In this document: positions 1-6,454 of the stretch, piece by piece | Layout: the number at the start of each line of letters is the position of its first letter | Position numbering within the stretch: position 1 is the stretch's first letter | Source of the DNA: a virus | Direction: 5' to 3' (one strand) | DNA: 29,724 nt | Virus record (IMG/VR): IMGVR_UViG_3300044591_001471 | Span: 1-29,724 of that record | Program-made: the position numbers and the translations under genes | Notes under the pieces: generated by a model | Told to the model about the DNA's origin: nothing | The model's database searches: none | The model's input: only the letters and a program-made list of their open reading frames with translations

Positions 1-873
1 TGTATTCAATATTAATTGATCATCATTATCATCCTGCAAGGATCCAGAGAATAAAAATCTAGACACACCATTACCGTCTTTTCCATCAGTAACAATGTAA
101 TTTATGGTAATTATGTCTCCATCTTGATTTGAATTTGTCCCAAGTTTTTTACCAACTAATCCATCCCCAAAAAATATTTCATATTTTTCGTCTTGAACTT
201 CCTGAATTAAATAAATTCTAGAATTAGAATTTAAATTTAAAATATTTTCTACCTGAGTATATTCAAAACCCAGTTCTTCGGCATTTGATTGTTTTTTAAC
301 ATAAACTCTAACAGTAGAAGTGTCAATAAATGAATTATCAAGAATAAATCTTTGATCTAAAGAACCATCATATCTAAATTTACTTGTTAAAAAAGTTCCT
401 TGATAAGCTGTTATATTATTAAAACTTGCTACTCCAGTTGAACTTACGTTGACTGTGATATTTTCAGGAATTGAAAAAACATATGAGGTGTTTTTGGCAT
501 CACCTGTACAAACTAATCCTGCCCTTAGTGTTAGTGTTTTTGTCGTTTGTTTTCCACTTCCATCAAGTAATCCAGAAATATTAAAAGATATTTGTGCCTT
601 AGATGCTGTTCTTGACTGAGGAATATATCCAATATTTCTTGCCAAAGAAACAACATTTTCACGTAATGTTGCAGAGTCTAAAAAAGACTCATTAACAATC
701 ATATTAGAATTAAACGCATTAATATAAGTGTTATATGCAAGAGTATCAATCAAAATTGAAAAGTTAGAACCTTCAAAATCAAAGTCCGTGAAATCTGAAT
801 TTTCACGGATATAATCTTTGATAGATTCTTTTATTTGATCGAAATCTAAATTAGCAAATTTAGTGAAAGGCAT
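1..873 (-). CDS. 6: Baseplate wedge subunit gp6-like (3' end outside window)
   Basis: This is the N-terminal part (about 290 residues) of a baseplate wedge protein of the T4 gp6 type. The frame opens at the ATG at 873 and stays open to the left edge, so the C-terminus lies outside the window. The N-terminus reads MPFTKFANLDFDQIKESI and is followed by a segment (DYIRENSDFTDFDFEG, then LIDTLAYNTY, then ESFLDSATLRENVVSLA) typical of the J/gp6 baseplate family. The gp25 gene lies immediately upstream, one base from this start, which is the usual pairing in T4-like cyanophages. In T4, gp6 joins neighbouring wedges into the baseplate ring. The gene is AT-rich like the other late genes here. Confidence 0.88.
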   Translation of the reverse strand, partial: MPFTKFANLDFDQIKESIKDYIRENSDFTDFDFEGSNFSILIDTLAYNTYINAFNSNMIVNESFLDSATLRENVVSLARNIGYIPQSRTASKAQISFNISGLLDGSGKQTTKTLTLRAGLVCTGDAKNTSYVFSIPENITVNVSSTGVASFNNITAYQGTFLTSKFRYDGSLDQRFILDNSFIDTSTVRVYVKKQSNAEELGFEYTQVENILNLNSNSRIYLIQEVQDEKYEIFFGDGLVGKKLGTNSNQDGDIITINYIVTDGKDGNGVSRFLFSGSLQDDNDDQLILNT

Positions 874-874
874 T

Positions 875-1276
875 TTATCTTGTTGCCTCTAATAGAAACG
901 AATATTCTTGTGTTGGAAACTCTTGACCAATAATGTTAAAAACAATTGTAACATAAAATGAATTTTGATCTGAATTTGGTTCAACATTTATATTTACAAT
1001 TTCAACTCTCGGTTCAAAGTTTAATATTGCGGTTTCAATTTGACTTTGTATAACCGAAGCAGTACCAAAATCGACAAAATCAAATAAACTAGATCTTACT
1101 TCGGAACCAAATAAAGAATTAAAAAATTTTTCAGTAGGAATTGTTTCAACAATATTTCTCACAGATCTGCGAATAGCATTTTCATTCTTTAAAACTTGCA
1201 AATCTTTTGTTATTGGATGAGGTTCAAATGATAAACTAATATCCTTAAAAGATCTAGATATTCTTTTTGATGCCAT
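875..1276 (-). CDS. 25: Baseplate wedge subunit gp25
   Basis: A 133-residue protein of the phage T4 gp25 family (lysozyme-like fold of contractile-tail baseplates), which anchors the wedge to the sheath initiator region. Recognisable segments are FKDISLSFEPHPITKDL at the N-terminus, ENAIRRSVRNIVETIPTEKFFN (residues about 32-53, with the family pattern of paired arginines before a proline), LFGSEVRSSLFD, and a C-terminal strand region with NFEPRVEI. Length fits the family. It is followed after one base by gp6. A perfect TATAAATA late-promoter box lies 23 bp ahead of the ATG. Confidence 0.92.
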   Translation of the reverse strand: MASKRISRSFKDISLSFEPHPITKDLQVLKNENAIRRSVRNIVETIPTEKFFNSLFGSEVRSSLFDFVDFGTASVIQSQIETAILNFEPRVEIVNINVEPNSDQNSFYVTIVFNIIGQEFPTQEYSFLLEATR

Positions 1277-1298
1277 TGACCAAAAGTTTTCTTTGCTT

Positions 1299-1306
1299 TA
1301 TTTATA
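1299..1306 (-). promoter_or_regulatory. T4-type late promoter box for gp25
   Basis: On the minus strand the sequence is a perfect TATAAATA, the T4 late promoter consensus recognised by the gp55 sigma factor. It lies just past the stop of the upstream gene and 23 bp ahead of the gp25 ATG. Its late structural-gene context supports the call. Confidence 0.7.
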
Positions 1307-1307
1307 T

Positions 1308-1550
1308 TCAGTGCCAGGGAGAACCATACGTTGGTTCAGTTCCATATTCCCAATCATCATAATCTTCATCATTACGAATTTTTTCGTGAAGTTCAACTTG
1401 TTTTTTTAAATCGTGTCGTGGTGCAGTATCGTGCATTACTTCTTGTATTATTCTCTTTTGTTCTGTAGAACCATAATCTGTAATTAATTTAGAAGTTCCC
1501 CACATATCCTTCATATAATTGGGGTCTCTATCGACTGGTAAATTAGACAT
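1308..1550 (-). CDS. Conserved small phage protein, unknown function
   Basis: An 80-residue hydrophilic protein rich in Asp, Glu, Tyr and Lys (begins MSNLPVDRDPNYMKDMWG). I do not recognise a domain. It lies between speD and gp25 in a late-gene setting. The ATG follows AGGAG with suitable spacing. That ribosome binding site sits at the edge of a hairpin (see the regulatory entry at 1559-1579), so translation could be modulated by RNA folding. Confidence 0.7.
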   Translation of the reverse strand: MSNLPVDRDPNYMKDMWGTSKLITDYGSTEQKRIIQEVMHDTAPRHDLKKQVELHEKIRNDEDYDDWEYGTEPTYGSPWH

Positions 1551-1558
1551 TTTAGCTC

Positions 1559-1579
1559 CTGTTTTAATGAATAAAACAG
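1559..1579 (-). promoter_or_regulatory. Hairpin abutting a ribosome binding site
   Basis: In minus orientation CTGTTTTA, loop TTCA, TAAAACAG forms an 8-bp stem. The following AGGAG ribosome binding site of the 80-residue gene begins within the last bases of the 3' arm. The stem is AU-rich and therefore modest. Confidence 0.4.
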
Positions 1580-1588
1580 AACTTTTAT

Positions 1589-1611
1589 AAAGGAGGTTGC
1601 TATCTCCTTAC
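1589..1611 (-). terminator. Possible weak terminator after speD
   Basis: Minus strand: AAGGAG, an 8-nt loop, CTCCTT, then TTATA, shortly after the speD stop. The stem is only six pairs and the T-run is broken, so this could be a weak intrinsic terminator or an RNA processing site. Confidence 0.35.
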
Positions 1612-1617
1612 TTCTAT

Positions 1618-1959
1618 TTAACGGTCTACTTCTCGTAAAGAGTATGATTCTGAATCAAGGTATTTGAGAATTTCTAAGGCTATTAAACGAGGATTTCCTT
1701 CACCACAAGTATATACATCAACTGCAAGACAACCGTTTTCTGGCCAAGTGTGACAAGAAACATGACTTTCTGCAAGGGCAATAACGACCGTACAACCTTG
1801 TGGAAGAAAGCAATGTGAGAAAGTATTCAGAATTGTCATTTTGGCACGGTTAATGCCTCTTATCATAACGTCTTGTAGAGAATTTACGTCATTGATAAGA
1901 TCATAGTTTACATTATACACCTCTAAAAGTAGGTGTTTGCCCATCGGAAACTTTTTCAA
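1618..1959 (-). CDS. speD: S-adenosylmethionine decarboxylase proenzyme (class 1B type)
   Basis: A 113-residue AdoMet decarboxylase proenzyme. It makes decarboxylated SAM, the aminopropyl donor for spermidine synthesis. The enzyme self-cleaves at a Glu-Ser bond to create a pyruvoyl cofactor. Visible features are GKHLLLE near the N-terminus, AESHVSCHTWPE with cleavage expected at E64-S65, the catalytic His70, and Cys85 in VYTCG. All key residues are present and length matches the short bacterial/cyanophage form. The start is ambiguous: the frame opens with TTG at 1957-1959 after a GGTG, while the first ATG is five codons later (1944). No speE is visible here, so product use would rely on the host. 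An AATAAATA box lies about 20 bp ahead. Confidence 0.93.
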   Translation of the reverse strand: MKKFPMGKHLLLEVYNVNYDLINDVNSLQDVMIRGINRAKMTILNTFSHCFLPQGCTVVIALAESHVSCHTWPENGCLAVDVYTCGEGNPRLIALEILKYLDSESYSLREVDR

Positions 1960-1979
1960 TTCACCGGATTTAAAAAACT

Positions 1980-1987
1980 TATTTATT
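1980..1987 (-). promoter_or_regulatory. Late-promoter-like box ahead of speD
   Basis: The minus strand reads AATAAATA, one base from the TATAAATA late consensus, 21 bp ahead of the speD TTG. Similar boxes at similar distances precede gp25, the gene at 1983-2573 and CP12. Confidence 0.45.
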
Positions 1988-2573
1988 CAATATAAAAACC
2001 TTTGCGAAAATACTCACTATCATTAATAAATTTCATATTTTCTATGTTTTTTTCTTCCCAAACTGGTATAGCAATTGAATTTCCGTGTCTAAAGTCTGGG
2101 TTTCTGCGAAAATGTACTTCTATAAGTTTATCACCAATAAATTCACAGTTAATCCAATCATAATCTCCGTTTAAATCTTTTAAAATTTCTGGAAATTCTA
2201 CTTTACGATCAATTTTTTCCCATTTTTTCCACTTATAGTAAGGATCTAATGGATCTCTTGTGCCAAGAACGACTAAATCTGACTGTTTTTTATAGTAATC
2301 GACACTTAAGTGATCACCCTCGAAAATTTCACACCAGAATTCCCCAGGATGAAAGTGATCAGTTTCATTCTCAATCCATTCTTTACGAGCAAAGCGGCCC
2401 ATTCCGAGCAAATTGAATGATGGCCTGACAATATAAAAGTCGGATTTGGGAACTGTGGTTCCTATAGGACCACAATTATAACCCAACATCCGACTTAAAA
2501 ATAATTTATTGTATGTCCAGAGGTCTAATGGATGAATTTTATTCCACTCATCATTACCCTCTAAGTAATACAT
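1983..2573 (-). CDS. Conserved cyanophage protein, unknown function
   Basis: A 196-residue protein rich in aromatic and charged residues (begins MYYLEGNDEWNKIHPLDLWT). It has a central segment IVRPSFNLLGMGRFARK followed by FHPGEFWCEIFEGDHLSVDY. This loosely recalls nucleotide- or sugar-binding folds, but I cannot assign a family. It directly precedes speD, so it is probably co-transcribed with it. There is no signal peptide and no membrane segment. An AATAAATA box lies 18 bp ahead of the ATG. Confidence 0.75.
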   Translation of the reverse strand: MYYLEGNDEWNKIHPLDLWTYNKLFLSRMLGYNCGPIGTTVPKSDFYIVRPSFNLLGMGRFARKEWIENETDHFHPGEFWCEIFEGDHLSVDYYKKQSDLVVLGTRDPLDPYYKWKKWEKIDRKVEFPEILKDLNGDYDWINCEFIGDKLIEVHFRRNPDFRHGNSIAIPVWEEKNIENMKFINDSEYFRKGFYIE

Positions 2574-2590
2574 ATTTTTTAGTTTTTACC

Positions 2591-2598
2591 TATTTATT
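2591..2598 (-). promoter_or_regulatory. Late-promoter-like box
   Basis: The minus strand reads AATAAATA, 18 bp ahead of the ATG at 2573, overlapping the stop codon of the small basic gene. It has the same form and spacing as the boxes ahead of speD and CP12. Confidence 0.4.
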
Positions 2599-2740
2599 TT
2601 CCTTGACCTCTATAAGCTTTTCTTGCTTTATTACGAGACGTTGCTGCATATTTGGTCCCCTTACCAGCACCTTGCATTGATTTCTTGGGGGGACCTGCAA
2701 TATAAGAACTCTTATTTAAACCGACTTTGGATTTGGCCAT
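2594..2740 (-). CDS. Small basic protein
   Basis: A 48-residue, strongly basic protein (begins MAKSKVGLNKSSYIAGPPKK, ends KARKAYRGQGK) with about a dozen Lys/Arg and very few acidic residues, which suggests nucleic-acid or capsid association. It overlaps the end of the upstream gene by 25 bp, so the two are probably translationally coupled. Similar short basic proteins occur in T4-like cyanophages, but the function is unknown. Confidence 0.75.
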   Translation of the reverse strand: MAKSKVGLNKSSYIAGPPKKSMQGAGKGTKYAATSRNKARKAYRGQGK

Positions 2741-2907
2741 ACTGTATCTCCTTTTAAAATTTCAGTTTCAAGATCTTCAGGAAGTGGAGAACCTGTCTGA
2801 TAAAATTCAATTGACAGGTCCTCCATTATATCGAAATATTCTTCTTCTGTCAGACTAGAGTAAATTCGTCGTCCTTTACAGAGAATATTATAGCGATCGT
2901 TAGACAT
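2716..2907 (-). CDS. Conserved small cyanophage protein
   Basis: A 63-residue acidic protein (MSNDRYNILCKGRRIYSSLT, then EEEYFDIMEDLSIEFYQTG). I recognise it as a type seen in T4-like cyanophages, but its function is unknown. It starts 5 bp downstream of the glycosyltransferase-like gene and overlaps the next gene by 25 bp, consistent with one transcript. Confidence 0.72.
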   Translation of the reverse strand: MSNDRYNILCKGRRIYSSLTEEEYFDIMEDLSIEFYQTGSPLPEDLETEILKGDTVWPNPKSV

Positions 2908-2912
2908 ACTAA

Positions 2913-3671
2913 TCAGATAACCCTTGTTTTTTCGTGACCGACTCTAATACGAGGATCGCACCAGATATCAAATCCAGCATCTTTAGCATCCAAACAGAAT
3001 GATACGTCTTCTCCACACATATCTTGTACTTGACCAGACTCAAAAACTTGCATCTTTGGTGCAAACCAAGGATACTTCATTTCTGAGTGTTCAAAGACTC
3101 CATTCTTAATCAGAAGCCATCCAAAACCAGTGTAGTCAACAGTAAATGGTTTACGACGTTTTGAGATGGTTTCAAGTGTTTCGTGGTTCATGACTCCACC
3201 ATTGTTACGGAAATCATCTTCATCAAGCCAGTGTGCAACAGAAGTTGTCATTCCATCTTCGGTGCAGTACCAACCAGCGGCAATATCTTTTTCCATTAAA
3301 ACAAGTTGGAAAAACTTTTCCGTATTGAAAACAATATCAGAATCAATCCAAAGTTGCCAATCATAATGGAGTTTGCCATCCCAGGGAATCTGATCAGGTC
3401 CACGCAGTACATTCGCACCTAAACATTTGCATCTTGCAAAGTTTACCATCGATGAATAATCTTGCGAGATCTGAATGCTAGCACCCGATTGCACAAGGTC
3501 AAAACAGAGTTGTACAAAGTTTTTGAGGTAAGTATATGATACTCCTCTTCCTGGTAGGCAGAATACAATAGTCTTGCCCCGAATTAATTCACGGGCTTTG
3601 TCATAGTCCCATTCTTCTACAGACCCTCCAGCTACAGGGGCCTTTGCTTTTACAGTAAATCCTTTAGCCAT
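2913..3671 (-). CDS. GT-A-like glycosyltransferase
   Basis: A 252-residue protein with features of a GT-A fold glycosyltransferase. An N-terminal beta-strand region (GKTIVFCLPGRGVSYTYL) is followed by WIDSDIVF at residues 108-115, a DxD-type metal/nucleotide-sugar motif (D110, D112). Later come TGFGWLLIKNGVFE and CGEDVSFCLDAKDAGFDIWCDP, matching the acceptor-side ED motif of such enzymes. T4-like cyanophages carry related proteins. The substrate is unknown; modification of phage DNA, virion protein or host surface glycan are all possible. A near-consensus sigma70 promoter lies just upstream. Confidence 0.78.
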   Translation of the reverse strand: MAKGFTVKAKAPVAGGSVEEWDYDKARELIRGKTIVFCLPGRGVSYTYLKNFVQLCFDLVQSGASIQISQDYSSMVNFARCKCLGANVLRGPDQIPWDGKLHYDWQLWIDSDIVFNTEKFFQLVLMEKDIAAGWYCTEDGMTTSVAHWLDEDDFRNNGGVMNHETLETISKRRKPFTVDYTGFGWLLIKNGVFEHSEMKYPWFAPKMQVFESGQVQDMCGEDVSFCLDAKDAGFDIWCDPRIRVGHEKTRVI

Positions 3672-3693
3672 AATTGAGTGTAATTACTTTCAT

Positions 3694-3722
3694 ATCATAC
3701 AGTATTATCTATACAATGTCAA
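3694..3722 (-). promoter_or_regulatory. Sigma70-like promoter for the glycosyltransferase-like gene
   Basis: Minus strand: perfect -35 TTGACA (3717-3722), 17-bp spacer, -10 TATGAT (3694-3699), 23 bp ahead of the ATG at 3671. It overlaps nothing but the 3' edge of the AbrB-like gene. This is one of the strongest promoters in the window and looks early rather than late. Confidence 0.7.
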
Positions 3723-3893
3723 TTACTTTCTTTCTGAGAGAATGATTTCATTTGCAGATAATTCCAATCTAATCTCGGTGTCTTCGTACCAACTTAAATC
3801 ATTAATAATATGTTCTGGTATTATCAAATAATACTCCCCAGAAATTGGATCGACTTGTAGGGGTTGAAAAATTTCTCCGGAATTTTTTCTCAT
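3723..3893 (-). CDS. Small AbrB/SpoVT-like protein
   Basis: A 56-residue protein (begins MRKNSGEIFQPLQVDPISGE). The segment EYYLIIPEHIINDLSWYEDT followed by a short strand and NEIILSE resembles the AbrB/MazE swapped-hairpin DNA-binding fold (strand, PxxIxxxLxWxxGDxI, strand). It is probably a small DNA-binding regulator or orphan antitoxin-like protein. A second AbrB-like domain occurs in the protein at 20383-20982. Confidence 0.68.
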   Translation of the reverse strand: MRKNSGEIFQPLQVDPISGEYYLIIPEHIINDLSWYEDTEIRLELSANEIILSERK

Positions 3894-4084
3894 CTATATG
3901 AATCTTTATTTTATTTTTTATATAGGGAAATTTTTTTTTATATGAGTGTTATAAAGAGATGGCAAAAGCAAGACTTTATAGCTTATGGGAGGTAGGGGTT
4001 TTTATATACGGGGGGCAACACGGCGGCAACCCCCCGCAGGGGGCGCATATAAAACAACTGCCAGGTCACGAACGAATGATATAC
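3894..4084. other. Junction between late-type and early-type regions
   Basis: A 191-bp stretch without a gene that I can support. Its left part is AT-rich like the late genes. Its right part is G/C-rich, with two mutually exclusive hairpins: six G at 4010-4015 can pair with six C at 4030-4035, and five C at 4031-4035 can pair with five G at 4039-4043. Neither stem is followed by a clear T-run. Base composition and promoter type change across this point. Confidence 0.5.
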
Positions 4085-4282
4085 CTAACCACGTCCTACG
4101 TAATCACAATGGAGACCCGCAAGTTCCCACGCAGGATAACCATCAATGCCCTCACGATTGAGTGAACGACCGAACGAATCATCACGGTGAGAGTTAAGTT
4201 GCGGACGACCTTTAACAACATTGGTGCTCACCCATACGGTTTGACGGGTGTTAAGATCAGACGCAATACTGTAGAGTGCCAT
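4085..4282 (-). CDS. Small phage protein, unknown
   Basis: A 65-residue protein (begins MALYSIASDLNTRQTVWVST) with no domain that I recognise. It starts the early-type region and is followed by the hairpin-rich junction. No strong ribosome binding site is visible. Confidence 0.6.
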   Translation of the reverse strand: MALYSIASDLNTRQTVWVSTNVVKGRPQLNSHRDDSFGRSLNREGIDGYPAWELAGLHCDYVGRG

Positions 4283-4320
4283 GATGTTGAGTGAAGAATG
4301 TTCGAACGGTTCAGTGTAAT

Positions 4321-4581
4321 TCAGTCACGGGCAGAATCAAACACCGAATAGAAACAATCCCACGCCCAAGTATCGGCAACGAATGTATCAATCCCGCACT
4401 GATCACAAACCCATTCGTATGCTGCGTCACAGTCTGCATTAGTCTCAACCACGAAGTTGTAGAGAGAAGCAATAGCACCACGGAAGCAATCATTCTCCAT
4501 TTCAGACACCCACCACTTTCCAGTTTCAGTGCTCTTGTTGATCATCTTGCCGTCAATGGAGAATGCTTTGATCACGGACAT
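4321..4581 (-). CDS. Small cyanophage protein, unknown
   Basis: An 86-residue acidic, Trp- and Cys-containing protein (begins MSVIKAFSIDGKMINKST; later CFRGAIASLYNFVVETNADC and AYEWVCDQCG). The single CxxC (CDQC) might bind a metal or form a disulfide, but one pair alone is not a zinc ribbon. A good AAAGG ribosome binding site precedes the ATG, and a strong terminator for the upstream gene lies just ahead. Confidence 0.72.
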   Translation of the reverse strand: MSVIKAFSIDGKMINKSTETGKWWVSEMENDCFRGAIASLYNFVVETNADCDAAYEWVCDQCGIDTFVADTWAWDCFYSVFDSARD

Positions 4582-4617
4582 TTGAGTTGCCTTTCTTTGA
4601 CTCTTTTAGTATTGCAC

Positions 4618-4651
4618 AAAAAAGGTGCCCACGGGGAGAATCGTGGACACC
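4618..4651 (-). terminator. Rho-independent terminator
   Basis: Minus strand: GGTGTCCACG (4651-4642), 8-nt loop, CGTGGGCACC (4633-4624), then six T. The 10-bp stem has a single G-U pair. It lies 10 bp after the stop of the 45-residue gene and directly ahead of the next gene's leader. This is the clearest intrinsic terminator in the window. Confidence 0.85.
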
Positions 4652-4661
4652 TTATCAACTG

Positions 4662-4799
4662 TCACCAGATAACAGGATTGCCCTGCAGATCTGTTACAGT
4701 TCCCTGTTCATCATCAGTTGCGATGGTATCAAGAATCTGCAGGATTTGCTCCCCATTGTCACCTTGACGAAGCAGGGAGATTGCAAGTTCGAAAGTCAT
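4662..4799 (-). CDS. Small conserved cyanophage protein
   Basis: A 45-residue acidic protein (begins MTFELAISLLRQGDNGEQIL, ends LQGNPVIW). Small proteins of this form are common in T4-like cyanophages; function unknown. The N-terminal half looks helical. Its end is directly followed by a strong terminator. Confidence 0.7.
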   Translation of the reverse strand: MTFELAISLLRQGDNGEQILQILDTIATDDEQGTVTDLQGNPVIW

Positions 4800-4837
4800 T
4801 TTAGAAACGAAGTAAGTGTTAACGAAGGGGGAAAAGT

Positions 4838-4978
4838 TTAGGGTGCCAGGTGAGCAGGAGATCCGCAGGATCGATAGAACTCAACCATACGTTCTGCCTC
4901 ATCCAAAGTCTTAAACCATTGCGACCTCCATTCACACTGATTGTATGGGGTCTGATAACGAACTTCGTATCGGATCAT
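4838..4978 (-). CDS. Small conserved phage protein
   Basis: A 46-residue protein (begins MIRYEVRYQTPYNQCEWRSQ, then FKTLDEAERMVEFYRSCG). The pattern of a strand followed by an amphipathic helix (LDEAERMVEFY) is typical of small alpha/beta proteins, but the family is unknown. The end carries a degenerate GTGCCAGGT, possibly half of the palindrome family described below. Confidence 0.68.
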   Translation of the reverse strand: MIRYEVRYQTPYNQCEWRSQWFKTLDEAERMVEFYRSCGSPAHLAP

Positions 4979-5036
4979 TTGTGACAGAAAGGAATGAAAG
5001 TTGCGGTGAGTTTAATGTCATCACCAGGACAGATGT

Positions 5037-5354
5037 TCAGTTCAGACGCATACCAGAGAAGAACGGAATTGTGCCGAATTGATTAGAGTGAAAGAACCAT
5101 TGAAAGTTCTTTTGAAACACACTCTCATCACCAACACCGTGCTCACGCAGAATAGCATTGAGACGGGATTTGGTGGTGACAGTTTGATGCCCACCATCGA
5201 AAAGTTCAATCCAGGTTTCACCAATGCGGGCAATCAAATTACCGTGCAGAAAGACATCGGTAACGTTGCTGCAGGAAACAACCTCAGTGTTTGCCATTTT
5301 GAAATCTTTGCCTGCAGTGATAGCAGCATTCATCAGACGTTCGATCTTACGCAT
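5037..5354 (-). CDS. Conserved phage protein, unknown
   Basis: A 105-residue protein from the ATG at 5354 (MRKIERLMNAAITAGKDFKM). The core has a strand region (VFLHGNLIARIGETWIELFD) and then TVTTKSRLNAILREHGVG and FQKNFQWFF. I recognise it as a recurrent phage family with repeated aromatic-basic motifs but know no function. An in-frame ATG at 5435 overlaps the -10 box and a leader hairpin, so the MRKIE start is preferred. A hairpin-containing leader of about 70 nt separates promoter and start. Confidence 0.68.
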   Translation of the reverse strand: MRKIERLMNAAITAGKDFKMANTEVVSCSNVTDVFLHGNLIARIGETWIELFDGGHQTVTTKSRLNAILREHGVGDESVFQKNFQWFFHSNQFGTIPFFSGMRLN

Positions 5355-5402
5355 TTGGCAATTGCGATTGAAATGGGATGGGCAGTCCTCACCTCTGCCC
5401 TT

Positions 5403-5425
5403 GGGGGGTTCTCCTTCCTCCCCCC
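5403..5425 (-). promoter_or_regulatory. GC hairpin in the leader of the 5037-5354 gene
   Basis: Minus strand: six G, an 11-nt purine loop containing AGGAAGGAG, six C. It begins about 10 bp after the -10 box at 5436-5441, so it would form at the very 5' end of the transcript and hold a Shine-Dalgarno-like sequence in its loop. Confidence 0.45.
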
Positions 5426-5435
5426 TGATGAACAT

Positions 5436-5464
5436 AGTATGGCACGGGATGGGGGGCAGGTCTA
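5436..5464 (-). promoter_or_regulatory. Sigma70-like promoter (CATACT class)
   Basis: Minus strand: -35-like TAGACC (5459-5464), 17 bp, -10 CATACT (5436-5441). The context GTGCCATACTA is shared with the promoter at 8034-8062. It lies just downstream of palindrome copy A at the end of the ligase-like gene. Confidence 0.5.
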
Positions 5465-5472
5465 GGGGGTTT

Positions 5473-5494
5473 GTGCCACTTCCTCAACTGGCAC
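5473..5494. repeat. Palindrome copy A (GTGCCASTT family)
   Basis: Plus strand: GTGCCACTT, CCTC, AACTGGCAC. It spans the stop codon of the ligase-like gene. Confidence 0.8.
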
Positions 5495-6389
5495 ACTGGA
5501 AACGACCTGAGTTGAAATTGTGATAAGAAAAGACCTCACGATTCACCAGTTTGAACATACCAAACTCATTGGTCATCACATAACCTTCGGCATCGATTCT
5601 GTTGTGCCCGATGTATGCTGCGGGACCATCATTGCGGCACAGGAACAAACAATCATCTTTGATCGACTTCACCAATGCCCACAAACGAATCAGGTTAGGA
5701 TCACAATCAAACTCATTCACACTCTCTACACTGATCTGTTCACCAGCACGAATGCAGGCATTAAGTTGTTGTTTGATCTTTGCTGCTTCCTTATCAGTTA
5801 CAAAGGTCACAGTGGTTGCCATCTGACGGGCAAATTTGCAGATCTCATCAACATCGGCAAAGGACGTTTGACCGTGCAGAATGTATGCATTCGGTTTCAC
5901 ATATTTGACCGATTCGGTATCATTCCAGACTGCACGATCAGGGAATGCCTGAGCATCACGCAGATCGTTCTCAGCATAATAGCAGGTGTGAGGTGCAATG
6001 ATAATTTGCTGAGAAACTACCTCAGGGAACTGATAGGTGATGGTGTTGGATTTGTATTCAGTAGATCCACCAAACCCGATAAAGTCTGCCTGATAAATGG
6101 TGTCTGTATGAGGTAAGCAATCAAAACAAGAGTGAAGAATTTCTGCAACATTTCCATCGTAGAATTGATCAATCTCTTCATGATTGTGAGCAATACGAAT
6201 CTTTTTCTTGTTGAACACTGCTTTAGTGCCAACGAAAAATGTGCCAGTTGCAGGATCAATTCCCCACACAATTGCGGGAGCACCGTCTATCTTAACAGAC
6301 AAAGTGCCAGGAGTTACAAACCAATCCAGGACAGAAAGATCACCCGTGAGGATGGTATCTTCGGGGTGCTCAAGGTGGGTGTTTTTCAT
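5484..6389 (-). CDS. KxDG nucleotidyltransferase-like protein (RNA/DNA ligase fold)
   Basis: A 301-residue protein (begins MKNTHLEHPEDTILTGDLSV) with the ordered motifs of the covalent nucleotidyltransferase (ligase/capping) superfamily. Motif I is SVKIDGAPAI with K33-x-D-G36. A following strand FFVGTKAVFNKK may be motif Ia/III. QADFIGFGG lies near residue 100. EGYVM at residues 268-272 matches motif IV, and FKLVN at 279-283 (K280) matches motif V. Related T4-like phage proteins are listed as uncharacterised (DUF6267 type, by memory). Likely activity is ATP-dependent adenylylation with strand joining or capping-like chemistry; the substrate is unknown. It is the largest gene in the early region and ends in palindrome A. 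Confidence 0.75.
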   Translation of the reverse strand: MKNTHLEHPEDTILTGDLSVLDWFVTPGTLSVKIDGAPAIVWGIDPATGTFFVGTKAVFNKKKIRIAHNHEEIDQFYDGNVAEILHSCFDCLPHTDTIYQADFIGFGGSTEYKSNTITYQFPEVVSQQIIIAPHTCYYAENDLRDAQAFPDRAVWNDTESVKYVKPNAYILHGQTSFADVDEICKFARQMATTVTFVTDKEAAKIKQQLNACIRAGEQISVESVNEFDCDPNLIRLWALVKSIKDDCLFLCRNDGPAAYIGHNRIDAEGYVMTNEFGMFKLVNREVFSYHNFNSGRFQCAS

Positions 6390-6432
6390 GCTTTCAGTCT
6401 ACAGGGTCGGAAGTCGGATCTGGGGTCTCAGT

Positions 6433-6454
6433 GTGCCAGTTCAGAGATCGTCCC
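6433..6454. repeat. Palindrome copy M, diverged (GTGCCASTT family)
   Basis: Plus strand: GTGCCAGTT, CAGA, GATCGTCCC. The left arm is perfect and the right arm decayed. It spans the stop of the 55-residue membrane protein, as other copies span theirs. Confidence 0.55.

Noticed and set aside
3959-4165. A 68-codon plus-strand open frame at the late/early junction.
   Set aside because: It overlaps the hairpins and the end of a minus-strand gene. No ribosome binding site was seen and the product is not recognisable.
4838-4866. GTGCCAGGT near 4843 and AACTGTCAC near 4658 as palindrome copies.
   Set aside because: Each retains only one degenerate arm. They may be decayed copies but cannot be told from chance.
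5520-6116. A 198-codon plus-strand open frame.
   Set aside because: It is antisense to the ligase-like gene, whose motifs I, IV and V are intact. No start signals are visible.
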